Below, piece after piece: positions 1 through 9,900 of a stretch of 64,000 nucleotides of DNA (position 1 is the first letter of the stretch; each line of letters begins with the position of its first letter). The stretch covers positions 39,003,611 to 39,067,610 of the forward strand of contig NC_041003.1 in assembly GCF_004193775.1 (NCBI RefSeq), in the 5' to 3' direction. This DNA is from Glycine soja. Taxonomy: Eukaryota; Streptophyta; Magnoliopsida; Fabales; Fabaceae. Made by a program: the position numbers and the translations under genes. The notes under the pieces are model-generated. The model saw only the letters and a program-made list of their open reading frames with translations, had not been told where the DNA came from and did no database searches.

Positions 1-3000
1 GCTCAATTTTGGAGACAAAACATGAATTGGAGACAATCTCAATCTCCCTTGATCTTGTAGTGACTCCTTTGTTTGGATCTCCTATAATCAGCTCCTTGGG
101 GTGCATCTTCTGGATTCTAATGGAGGGTTTCTTGTCAGGTTGAGTGATGTTTGGTTCATCTGTAGCAGAATCAGAGTTTTCTGCATTTTCTGCACTTTTA
201 GCTGTATCTGCTACATTGTCTCCCGATGTTCTGACATCTTCTTCGACATCCTTCTTTCTTGCTGGAGTTAGATCATCAACAACCACATTGATGGATTCCA
301 TCACAGTTCTGGTTCTGGAATTGAATACTCTATATGCTCTGCTGTTTGTAGAGTATCCCAGGAATATTCCTGCATCACTCTTGGGATCCATCTTTCTCCT
401 TTGCTCTCTATCTGCCAAAATGTAACATGGACTTCCAAAGATGTGGAAGTGCTTGACAGTTGGCTTCCTCCCTTTCCAGATTTCATACAGTGTGGTTGGA
501 GTCCCTCTTCTCAGTGTGACTCTGTTGTGGATGTAGCATGCTGTGTTCATGGCTTCAGCCCAGAGATTATAGGGAAGTTCTTTGGCATGAAGCATGACCC
601 TAGCAGCCTCTTGCAAAGTCCTGTTTTTCCTTTCAACTATGCCATTCTGTTGTGGTGTAATGGCTGCAGAGAACTCATGAGTGATGCCTTCAGATGTGCA
701 GAATTCAGTAAACTTGTTGTTTTCAAACTCTCTGCCATGGTCACTCCTGATTCTCTTGATGACACAGTCTTTTTCTCTTTGAAGTCTTAGACTCAACTCC
801 TTGAATACTTCAAAGGTGTCTGATTTTTCTCTGATAAAGTTGACCCAGGTAAATCTGGAGAAATCATCCACAACAACATAGGCATACCTCTTTCCTCCAA
901 GGCTTTCAACTTGCATAGGCCCCATCAAGTCCATGTGAAGTAGTTCCAGCACCCTGGAAGTGGTCTGATGTTGAAGCTTCTGGTGGGACATCTTGACTTG
1001 CTTTCCAATCTGACATTCACCACAAATTCTGCCTTCTTCTATTTTCAGATTGGGAATGCCTCTAACAGCACCTTTGTCAATGATTTTCTTCATGCCTCTT
1101 AAGTGCAGATGTCCAAATCTTTGATGCCATATTCTGACTTCATCTTCTTTGGAGGATAGACATGTGGAGGAGTAACTGGTTTCTTGAGGTGTCCATAGGT
1201 AACAGTTGTCCTTTGATCTGCTGCCCTTCATTAGAACTTCACTCTTCTCATTTGTCACCAAGCATTCTGACTTTGTGAAGTTTACAATGAATCCTTCATC
1301 ACACAACTGACTGATGCTGATCAAGTTTGCAGTCAGTCCCTTCACCAGCAGTACTTTGTCCAGACCAGGAAGTCCATCATGGGCTAGCTTTCCCATTCCA
1401 GTGATCTTTCCTTTAGAGCCATCTCCAAATGTCACATAGCTAGTGGGGCAAGGTTCAATGTTCACCAGGAATTCTTTAACTCCTGTCATGTGTCTGGAAC
1501 AGCCGCTATCTAGGTACCAATCTTCCTTAGCTGATGCTCTAAGTGAAGTATGAACAACAAGACTAACAGTCTTGTGTTTTGGAACCCACACCATCTTCCT
1601 TCCACTGCTGCTACTTTGAGTTCCATGATGTGGATGGCCATGTAAATGATAGCAAAAGGGCTTTATGTGACCATACTTGCCACAGTAGTGACACCTCCAC
1701 TTCTTTCTTTTGCTCCTTTTCTGCTGCGTTCCATGATGTCGAGACCGATGTTGTGACATCGTGGCTCCAGTGCTGTTTTTGGCAGGAACAAATTCTGTCA
1801 TGGTTATTCTGCCAGCAGATTTATGATTAAACCCAAGTCCTCTCTGGTTTCCAACATTCTTCCCAAGCTGTAGCACCTCATCAAGCATATCTGAGCCTTT
1901 ATTCAGCATCTTTATTGATTTTGTCATGTTTTCCAATTTAGAGTTCAGAAAACCAACTTCTCCTTTAAGCTCAGAGATCTCCTCTTCATGTGCCTCCTTC
2001 TCGGCCTCCAGATTTGCAATGACCTTCTTCAGTTGTGCTTCTTGCTGAAGAATCTTCTCACTTTTGATGCATAGTTCTCTATAGGATATAGCAAGCTCAT
2101 CAAAAGTGATTTCACTATCTGTATCACTTGAATCTTCAGCAGATTCAAATCTCCCAGTGAGTGCATTCACATCTCTGTCAGAATCACTTTCTTGTTCACT
2201 CTCTGTATCATCAGACCGACATACAGAAAGTCCTTTCCTCTGCTTCTTGAGATGAGTGGGACATTCAGCTTTGATGTGTCCATAGCCTTCACACCCACGG
2301 CATTGAATTCCTTTGCTGTGACTGGGCTTTTCTTCTGACTTTCTCTGGTATTCACTACCTTTCCTGATGTCGAGAGAGATGTTCCGGACATGTGGTTTCT
2401 GCCTCCTGTCCATTCTGTTCAGCACTTTGTTGAACTGTTTTCCAAGGAACACAACTGCATTAGTCAGACCTTCATCAGTGTCCAGGTCATACTCATCTTC
2501 TTCTCCTTCATCATTGGACACGAACGCCAGGTTCTTGCTCTTCTTTTCAGTCCTATCCGAGAGTCCTAGCTCAAAGGTTTGAAGGGAACCAATGAGTTCA
2601 TCTACTCTCATGTTGCAAATGTCTTGGGCCTCCTCTATTGCAGTGACCTTCATGTCAAATCTCTTAGGCAACGATCTGAGGATCTTTCTCACCAGCTTTT
2701 CATCTGTCATCCTTTCTCCCAAGGCAGTGCAAGCATTGGCAATTTCAAGAATGTTCATGTGGAAGTCATGAATACACTCTTCCTCCTTCATCTTCAGATT
2801 TTCGAATTTTGTAGCCAATAGTTGCAATCTGGACATCTTCACTTTGGAGGTTCCTTCATGAGTGGTTTTCAGGATCTCCCATGCATCCTTGGCCACTGTG
2901 CATGTGTTGATCAGTCTGAAGATATTCTTGTCAACTCCATTGAATAGAGCATTCAAAGCTTTGGAGTTTCCAAGTGCCAATTCGTCTTCTTCTTTTGTCC

Positions 3001-3205
3001 AGTCTTCTTCTGGCTTTAATTCATCAGTGGGCTTTCCTTCTGTGTCCAGCATCTTGGGATGTTCCCAGCCTTTGATGACAGCTTTCCAGGTTCTGCTATC
3101 CAGCGATTTGAGGAAGGCCACCATCCTTGCTTTCCAGTATTCATAGTTGGTTCCATCCAGAATTGGTGGTCTGTTCACTGGTCCTCCTTCTTTCTCCATG
3201 TTCAT
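1..3205 (-). CDS. SIRE1-type gag-pol, partial second copy (cut by window edge)
   Basis: Gag, protease and integrase part of a Ty1/copia (Sirevirus) polyprotein. It starts at the ATG at 3203-3205 and is open to the left edge, covering about residues 1-1068 of the 1577-residue protein encoded at 6996-11729. Every reading frame I compared between the two copies is identical at an offset of 8524 bp. Both CCHC knuckles, the DSG protease motif and the integrase D,D,E residues lie in the part present; RT and RNase H would lie outside the window. It follows the LTR at 3264-4395, which is also the 3' LTR of the neighbouring element, so the two elements are in tandem. No stop codon or frameshift was seen. 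Confidence 0.93.
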   Translation of the reverse strand, partial: MNMEKEGGPVNRPPILDGTNYEYWKARMVAFLKSLDSRTWKAVIKGWEHPKMLDTEGKPTDELKPEEDWTKEEDELALGNSKALNALFNGVDKNIFRLINTCTVAKDAWEILKTTHEGTSKVKMSRLQLLATKFENLKMKEEECIHDFHMNILEIANACTALGERMTDEKLVRKILRSLPKRFDMKVTAIEEAQDICNMRVDELIGSLQTFELGLSDRTEKKSKNLAFVSNDEGEEDEYDLDTDEGLTNAVVFLGKQFNKVLNRMDRRQKPHVRNISLDIRKGSEYQRKSEEKPSHSKGIQCRGCEGYGHIKAECPTHLKKQRKGLSVCRSDDTESEQESDSDRDVNALTGRFESAEDSSDTDSEITFDELAISYRELCIKSEKILQQEAQLKKVIANLEAEKEAHEEEISELKGEVGFLNSKLENMTKSIKMLNKGSDMLDEVLQLGKNVGNQRGLGFNHKSAGRITMTEFVPAKNSTGATMSQHRSRHHGTQQKRSKRKKWRCHYCGKYGHIKPFCYHLHGHPHHGTQSSSSGRKMVWVPKHKTVSLVVHTSLRASAKEDWYLDSGCSRHMTGVKEFLVNIEPCPTSYVTFGDGSKGKITGMGKLAHDGLPGLDKVLLVKGLTANLISISQLCDEGFIVNFTKSECLVTNEKSEVLMKGSRSKDNCYLWTPQETSYSSTCLSSKEDEVRIWHQRFGHLHLRGMKKIIDKGAVRGIPNLKIEEGRICGECQIGKQVKMSHQKLQHQTTSRVLELLHMDLMGPMQVESLGGKRYAYVVVDDFSRFTWVNFIREKSDTFEVFKELSLRLQREKDCVIKRIRSDHGREFENNKFTEFCTSEGITHEFSAAITPQQNGIVERKNRTLQEAARVMLHAKELPYNLWAEAMNTACYIHNRVTLRRGTPTTLYEIWKGRKPTVKHFHIFGSPCYILADREQRRKMDPKSDAGIFLGYSTNSRAYRVFNSRTRTVMESINVVVDDLTPARKKDVEEDVRTSGDNVADTAKSAENAENSDSATDEPNITQPDKKPSIRIQKMHPKELIIGDPNKGVTTRSREIEIVSNSCFVSKIE

Positions 3206-3249
3206 CAGAATTTATCTCCCTAGATCTCACTCAGTGATTTCGAGTGCCT

Positions 3250-3261
3250 GCTCTGATACCA
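3250..3261 (-). other. Primer binding site of left SIRE1 copy
   Basis: Read on the minus strand this is TGGTATCAGAGC, the usual plant copia primer site complementary to the 3' end of initiator tRNA-Met. It lies two bases after the proposed LTR end. A weaker second TGGTATCAG stands about 20 bp away inside the LTR end. Confidence 0.88.
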
Positions 3262-3263
3262 AT

Positions 3264-4395
3264 TGAAATTCTGATACCAATGACAGATGTCGTACCGGAT
3301 GTCACGACATCACGCTTCAGAACATGCAGATTATATTTGACTGTGTGAACAGATTAAACAAGTAAATAACACAAGGGAATTGTTAACCCAGTTTGGTGCA
3401 ACCTCACCTACATCTGGGGGCTACCAAGCCAGGGAGGAAATCCACTAAAATAGTGTTAGTTCGAAGATCTAACAGCCACTGTTTACAACCTTCTCACCTA
3501 ACCACTACCCGTGCAACCTCTACCTAAGAGCCACTCTTAGATATGAGAACCCCTCTCACTCCCTCTCAATCACACTCCCGTGTTTACAAATAAATCAAAG
3601 ACACACCAGAGATTGCTCTCTGAACAATAGAGATCAACTCTACACAAACTATAGAGATCAACTCTACACACTCAGGTCCAACACTTGATGTTAGAGTAAC
3701 ATCAAGGTGGCTCACAAAACACTCAAGTCCCAAAACTCACAAAATAACTCTTCAATCCCGGACTTGGTAGAAAACTCGTGCAGCCTTCATGTTTATATAG
3801 CTGTGTGCGTATCTGGGCTGCAACAACTTGTGCTGGATGAGATCTATCATTCTCCTGAAAAATCTGCACTTAAAGATCTAAAAGATACAGTTTGATCTTT
3901 TAGTTTTTATCTTTAATCTTTAATCCCTGAACGAACTCTTCTAGTTTGTAATTCGAACTTTAATTATCTTTTAATTCGTTCCTAAAGATAGATCGTCTAA
4001 TCTGTTGCTAACTGCACAATAATCTGTTAAAGATATAACAGATTTATGTGTCCAGTATTTTCGGGCAAGATGTCCTGGACATCGTATCCGACATCGTGGA
4101 TCCTGCAGCTTCAATTCTTCATTTGACTTTTATCTTGCCTTGTGCATTGTGCAGCAACTCCAGTATTTTCGGGCAGGATGTCCTGGACATTGTATCCGAC
4201 ATCGTGGATCCTGCAGCTTCAATTCTTCATTTGACATTTTATCTTGCCTTGTGCATTGTGCAGCCCGATCTTATTCCTTTACATAACGTTGGACATCATG
4301 TGCAGCAACTCCAGCTTTCCTTCATTGTCTAAGTGCTTATGTTTTAACAAAATCTTAGCCAATCTTTTAAAACTCAGTAGAGCTAAGCACTAACA
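3264..4395 (-). mobile_element. SIRE1-type LTR shared by two tandem elements
   Basis: LTR of about 1132 bp that on the minus strand begins TGTTAGTGC and ends in CA two bases before the primer site. On its right side lies a polypurine tract and the envelope-like ORF, making it the 3' LTR of the complete element. On its left side lie a primer site and gag, making it also the 5' LTR of the next element. A minus-strand TATA box (CTATATAAAC, 3791-3800) marks the promoter. Three copies of a GATGTC/GACATC composite motif lie at 3286-3311, 4069-4095 and 4177-4203. The gag-side end is inferred from the primer site and the terminal CA; a second candidate end lies 8 bp inward. Confidence 0.88.
4052..4263 (-). 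repeat. Two-copy tandem repeat (108 bp) in SIRE1 U3
   Basis: A unit of about 108 bp starting CCAGTATTTT occurs at 4052 and again at 4160 with a few substitutions. Each copy contains one GATGTC composite motif. The same pair is present in the right LTR at 12576 and 12684. Position upstream of the TATA box suggests duplicated enhancer-like sequence; function is inferred. Confidence 0.85.
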
Positions 4396-4967
4396 ATCTC
4401 CCCCTTTGGCAAATTTTGTCTAAAACATACTTAGACACTTCCTGAGCAGGTACGAGCAGTTATGCAAGTGGGATCAGCAACTTTCATTATCAGAGTAATC
4501 AAGCACAGCGGTATCTGTAGTGGTAACAGCAAAATTCTGCAAGTTGCAAGTCGTTTCCAGGATGTCAAAACATCTCACGTGACATCAGCTTTCTGCTCCC
4601 CCTGTCTCCATGCTCTTACTGCAGCATCTTCTATCAGCTACTAGTAGTTACAGTAGCTTACATCAGTCATCATTAGCAGCAGCAGTCTCCCCCTCAAAAT
4701 CATGAATCATGCATACATCGTATCATACAACTCCCCCTCAAAATCATGAATCATGCATACACCGTATCATACATCATGACTACTATTGCATACATAGAGT
4801 CCTACTAAACATGCATAACCATTACTCCCCCTTTTTAGACAGAATTTGACAAAAGTAGAATGCATGAACTTAAAGTGCAAATATTACAGACCAATAGTAA
4901 TCAATTGTTCAAAGGGACATGCCCCTATAGCTAGTAAGAGTAAAAGGCAAAAATAAAGGTCTGATGA
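4396..4967 (-). other. SIRE1 3' untranslated region with repeated polypurine tracts
   Basis: Non-coding stretch between the envelope-like ORF and the 3' LTR. Read on the minus strand, the tract next to the LTR is AAAGGGGGAGATTG (plus-strand CTCCCCC at 4398). Further GGGGGAG tracts lie at 4596, 4687, 4731 and 4826. The tracts at 4687 and 4731 belong to a 44-bp tandem duplication. Multiple PPTs before the 3' LTR are a known Sirevirus trait. A GATGTC composite motif lies at 4561-4586. Confidence 0.85.
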
Positions 4968-6995
4968 TCATGGGGTGGCTTCAGAGTCATCATCTTCTGA
5001 TTCTGTATCCTCTGCTGCATCTTCCTCTTCCTCAGTTGCTTCTTCTTCTTCCTCAGCTGCTTCTTCTTCTTCCTCACCATCATCAATGCCACTGTCTGAG
5101 AGTCTTTTGATCAGGCGTTCCAGCTCCATTTTCTTCTCTGTGGTGGATTTGATGGTTGCTTCCAGCACCTTGCATGTGTCCTTGAGTTCAGCAATCAAAG
5201 CATCCTTGGACACAGCACCTGAAGCAGCAGCTTTCCCTGATGTCGAGACAATGTCTGGGACATGTGTCCCCTCAAACAGTTTGTAATGCAGGGATAGAGG
5301 AGATTCTCTCTTCATCACAGAGTCAGTGTAGTTTAAAATATTGGGATGTTGACTCAACATAATGCCACACAATACAGTTGGGAAGGCAATGGGTAATTTG
5401 ACAGCAAACGATTCTGAATGCTTAACAGTTTGATCAAAAATGTAGTTTCCAAAATTAAATTTGGACCTGGTTCCAACAGCATACAGAAATTTACCCAAAC
5501 CTGTGGCAACAGTGGAAGTATGATTGGTGGGTACCCAGTTTGCAGCCCCAATCCTGTGCAGAATTGCATACTTCACACTTAGCTTCCCTGCAGAAAGCTT
5601 CCCTTTCTTTGGCCAATGCTGGACTTGTTTGGCAGTGATTTCCTTGGCAATTTGATGCTCAGAAACATCAATATCCACCACTCCTTCAGTTGGTCTGCCC
5701 AGGTATTTGTTGATTACAGCAGGGGAGAATCTAACACATTTTCCTCTGACAAACACTTTCTGATACTCATCACTCTTTCTGTTTGTTATGTCAGAGGGAA
5801 TGTTGACAATGAATTCCCTGACTAGACTTTCATAGCAATCTCCCAACTTGGTGACAGTTTTCAGCAGTCCAGCAGCCTTGATGAGGTCTATGATCTCCTT
5901 GCAATCCAAGGCATCTCTTCCCAGTTCTCTTTCCAAGGCAAGTCTGCGTTGATACACAAATTTCCACCTTTCAACATTGCCAATGGAGTGGAATGAGATG
6001 TTGTCCAATGGTGCATCAGGGACATTTCCAGGCACCTTTTTCCCTGATGTCTTGGCCCTCTTGATGTCGGGAACATCTAGTTCGACATCATCATCAGAGT
6101 CAGATGAGGAAATTTCTTTCCTCTTCTTGGAAGGGATTGCAACTTTGCTCCTTCTGGATGTGGTAGGAGTGATTGGAGTGCTCTTCTTCTGTGCCATAGT
6201 TTTGATTCGTCCAGACCTAGTAATGGGGGTTTTTCCTTTTCTGCTTTGAAGTCTTTCTGCAATGCCAGGTGCTAACTTGTTGGCAATGGGTTCCTCATCA
6301 GATTCGACTTCTTCTAGGTCAATGAGGTCACCTGGAGCAGGTTCTGGTGCCCTTGGTGCAGGGGTCTCTTCTGTGGCTTGATCTTCTTCTTCTGTTGATT
6401 CCTCTTCACTGGGTGAAGGGAGGGCTTCAGCATTTGGAGTGGAAGATGTTGGAACATCTTTATCAGCATCAGGCACAGAAACATTTGGGGTGGAAGATGT
6501 TGGGACATCTTCATCAGCTTCAGGGACAGAAGCATTTTTCAAAATGCTACTCACAATACTGCGGATCTTCTTGTCCATCTCCGTGTCTACTTCCCTAGGA
6601 CTTGTTGCAAGGCTAGGGTTTTCAGAAATCTTCACTCCCTGTTGTCGTTTGGGAACCAGTTTCTCAGGAACAGGAGCTTGACCAGGAATCATTTGTATGG
6701 GTTGGATATGGAATTCAGGTTGTTCCTGGTTTGATGGTGCTTTGGTGGATGGTGGTACAGAGGGTGAACCAGGAGATGAAGTTTCTTTGGGTGAGGTAGC
6801 CATGGAGAAGCAGAGCTTTTGGAATGGTTTCGTGAATTTCTGAGAGCTGTTGGGAAATGCTGAAGACGGGATTACCACGACAATATAAGTTTGAATGAGG
6901 AATGTAAAGGGACGTGTGAAGCAACGGTCGAATTTGTCTTGGCCCAGTAAAGAACGCGCTATTAACGTTTGAGCACGTTCAGATAACAGTAATTG
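4968..6995 (-). CDS. Envelope-like readthrough ORF of SIRE1-type element
   Basis: An open frame of 675 codons directly after the amber stop of gag-pol and in the same frame, as in soybean SIRE1, where the third ORF is known to be made by stop-codon suppression. No ATG starts it, so expression as a pol-env readthrough fusion is the natural reading. Visible parts: a hydrophobic stretch at about residues 29-45 after the stop; a Pro/Ser/Thr-rich and acidic first third with repeated DVPTSSTPN segments; basic SKKRK and DIKRAK clusters resembling nuclear signals; a globular middle; a heptad-like segment; and a Glu/Asp-rich tail. No strong second membrane segment was seen. The name envelope-like is historical; membrane function is not shown by the sequence. 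Confidence 0.88.
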   Translation of the reverse strand, partial: QLLLSERAQTLIARSLLGQDKFDRCFTRPFTFLIQTYIVVVIPSSAFPNSSQKFTKPFQKLCFSMATSPKETSSPGSPSVPPSTKAPSNQEQPEFHIQPIQMIPGQAPVPEKLVPKRQQGVKISENPSLATSPREVDTEMDKKIRSIVSSILKNASVPEADEDVPTSSTPNVSVPDADKDVPTSSTPNAEALPSPSEEESTEEEDQATEETPAPRAPEPAPGDLIDLEEVESDEEPIANKLAPGIAERLQSRKGKTPITRSGRIKTMAQKKSTPITPTTSRRSKVAIPSKKRKEISSSDSDDDVELDVPDIKRAKTSGKKVPGNVPDAPLDNISFHSIGNVERWKFVYQRRLALERELGRDALDCKEIIDLIKAAGLLKTVTKLGDCYESLVREFIVNIPSDITNRKSDEYQKVFVRGKCVRFSPAVINKYLGRPTEGVVDIDVSEHQIAKEITAKQVQHWPKKGKLSAGKLSVKYAILHRIGAANWVPTNHTSTVATGLGKFLYAVGTRSKFNFGNYIFDQTVKHSESFAVKLPIAFPTVLCGIMLSQHPNILNYTDSVMKRESPLSLHYKLFEGTHVPDIVSTSGKAAASGAVSKDALIAELKDTCKVLEATIKSTTEKKMELERLIKRLSDSGIDDGEEEEEAAEEEEEATEEEEDAAEDTESEDDDSEATP

Positions 6996-6998
6996 CTA
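6990..6998 (-). promoter_or_regulatory. Leaky amber stop context between pol and envelope-like ORF
   Basis: On the minus strand the gag-pol stop is TAG followed by CAA TTA, matching the tobacco-mosaic-type readthrough consensus UAG CAR YYA. The frame continues open for 675 codons. Stop suppression at this place is established for SIRE1; that it works in this copy is inferred from the intact context. Confidence 0.85.
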
Positions 6999-9900
6999 TA
7001 AATCCTCTAGCAGACAAATGCCCAGCTTGCCCCTCAGTTTTTCAAACTGATTTGCATCCAATGCCTTTGTGAAAATATCTGCTATTTGTTCCTCAGTGTC
7101 AACATGCTTCAGTGTGATCACTTTATCATCAACAAGATCTCTAATATAGTGATGTCTAATGTCAATGTGCTTGGTTCTGCTGTGTTGAACAGGATTTTTT
7201 GAAATATTAATAGCACTCATGTTGTCACAGTACAATGTCATGACATCTTGTTCGACATTGTACTCCTTGAGCATCTGCTTCATCCAAACTAGTTGTGAAC
7301 AGCTACTTCCTGCTGCAATATACTCTGCTTCTGCAGTAGATAGGGACACACAGTTCTGCTTCTTGCTGAACCATGAAATAAGATTGTTGCCCAGATAGAA
7401 GCATCCACCAGAAGTGCTTTTTCTGTCATCTGCACTTCCAGCCCAATCAGCATCACAATACCCAACCAACATTGAATCTGAACAATGACAGTACATAATC
7501 CCATAATCACTGGTGCCATTTACATATTTCAGAATTCTCTTTACTTGATTCAAGTGGCTTATCTTGGGATTGGCTTGATATCTTGCACAAACACCTACTG
7601 CATAGGTGATGTCAGGTCTGCTAGCTGTTAAATATAGTAAGCTCCCAATCATGCTTCCGTACAGACTTTGATCAACACTGGTGCCAGCTTCATCTTTTGT
7701 CAGCTTCAAGTGAGTAGGTGCAGGTGTTCTTTTATGGCTGGCATTTCCCATCCCAAACTTCTTGACAATGTTCTTTGCATACTTGCTTTGTGAGAGGAAT
7801 ATGGAGTCTTCCATCTGCTTCACTTGGAGTCCCAGAAAATAAGTCAGCTCTCCAACAAGACTCATCTCAAATTCAGATTGCATCTGTTGGACAAAATGTC
7901 GAAGCATCTCATTCGACATCCCTCCAAACACAATGTCATCAACATATATTTGTGCTATCATCAAGTTTTCAGCATCTTGTTTGACAAAGAGAGTCTTGTC
8001 AATTCCTCCCTTCCTATACCCTTGCTGAGTAAGGAACTCTGTTAGCCTTTCATACCAAGCTCTTGGAGCTTGCTTCAATCCATAGAGAGCCTTCTTGAGC
8101 CTGTATACATGATCTGGATGAGTTGGATCTACAAATCCCTTTGGCTGCTCCACATAGACTTCTTCATTCAGGTATCCATTCAGAAACGCGCTCTTCACAT
8201 CCATCTGGTACAGCTTGAATTTGAGGATGCAAGCTACACCAAGTAACAATCTGATGGACTCAAGTCTAGCAACAGGGGCGAAAGTTTCATCAAAGTCTAC
8301 ACCTTCAATCTGAGTGTAGCCTTGAGCAACAAGTCTGGCCTTGTTTCTGGTTATAACACCTTCTTCATTGGTTTTGTTCTTGAAGATCCACTTGGTGCCA
8401 ATTACATTAGTTCCCTCGGGTCTAGGAACTAGCTCCCAAACTTCATTCCTTTTGAATTGCCCCAATTCTTCTTGCATAGCATTGATCCAGAACTCATCAG
8501 TCAGTGCCTCTTTCACATTCTTAGGCTCAATTTTGGAGACAAAACATGAATTGGAGACAATCTCAATCTCCCTTGATCTTGTAGTGACTCCTTTGTTTGG
8601 ATCTCCTATAATCAGCTCCTTGGGGTGCATCTTCTGGATTCTAATGGAGGGTTTCTTGTCAGGTTGAGTGATGTTTGGTTCATCTGTAGCAGAATCAGAG
8701 TTTTCTGCATTTTCTGCACTTTTAGCTGTATCTGCTACATTGTCTCCCGATGTTCTGACATCTTCTTCGACATCCTTCTTTCTTGCTGGAGTTAGATCAT
8801 CAACAACCACATTGATGGATTCCATCACAGTTCTGGTTCTGGAATTGAATACTCTATATGCTCTGCTGTTTGTAGAGTATCCCAGGAATATTCCTGCATC
8901 ACTCTTGGGATCCATCTTTCTCCTTTGCTCTCTATCTGCCAAAATGTAACATGGACTTCCAAAGATGTGGAAGTGCTTGACAGTTGGCTTCCTCCCTTTC
9001 CAGATTTCATACAGTGTGGTTGGAGTCCCTCTTCTCAGTGTGACTCTGTTGTGGATGTAGCATGCTGTGTTCATGGCTTCAGCCCAGAGATTATAGGGAA
9101 GTTCTTTGGCATGAAGCATGACCCTAGCAGCCTCTTGCAAAGTCCTGTTTTTCCTTTCAACTATGCCATTCTGTTGTGGTGTAATGGCTGCAGAGAACTC
9201 ATGAGTGATGCCTTCAGATGTGCAGAATTCAGTAAACTTGTTGTTTTCAAACTCTCTGCCATGGTCACTCCTGATTCTCTTGATGACACAGTCTTTTTCT
9301 CTTTGAAGTCTTAGACTCAACTCCTTGAATACTTCAAAGGTGTCTGATTTTTCTCTGATAAAGTTGACCCAGGTAAATCTGGAGAAATCATCCACAACAA
9401 CATAGGCATACCTCTTTCCTCCAAGGCTTTCAACTTGCATAGGCCCCATCAAGTCCATGTGAAGTAGTTCCAGCACCCTGGAAGTGGTCTGATGTTGAAG
9501 CTTCTGGTGGGACATCTTGACTTGCTTTCCAATCTGACATTCACCACAAATTCTGCCTTCTTCTATTTTCAGATTGGGAATGCCTCTAACAGCACCTTTG
9601 TCAATGATTTTCTTCATGCCTCTTAAGTGCAGATGTCCAAATCTTTGATGCCATATTCTGACTTCATCTTCTTTGGAGGATAGACATGTGGAGGAGTAAC
9701 TGGTTTCTTGAGGTGTCCATAGGTAACAGTTGTCCTTTGATCTGCTGCCCTTCATTAGAACTTCACTCTTCTCATTTGTCACCAAGCATTCTGACTTTGT
9801 GAAGTTTACAATGAATCCTTCATCACACAACTGACTGATGCTGATCAAGTTTGCAGTCAGTCCCTTCACCAGCAGTACTTTGTCCAGACCAGGAAGTCCA

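Noticed and set aside
144..425. Plus-strand frames opposite the SIRE1 gag-pol and envelope-like ORFs (also at 401-790, 8668-9314, 10103-10354 and others)
   Set aside because: They are antisense shadows of an intact long polyprotein and show no family features.
6876..6878. GTG as start codon of the envelope-like ORF
   Set aside because: The frame is open back to the amber stop, the known SIRE1 mechanism is readthrough, and GTG starts are not expected in plant nuclear genes.
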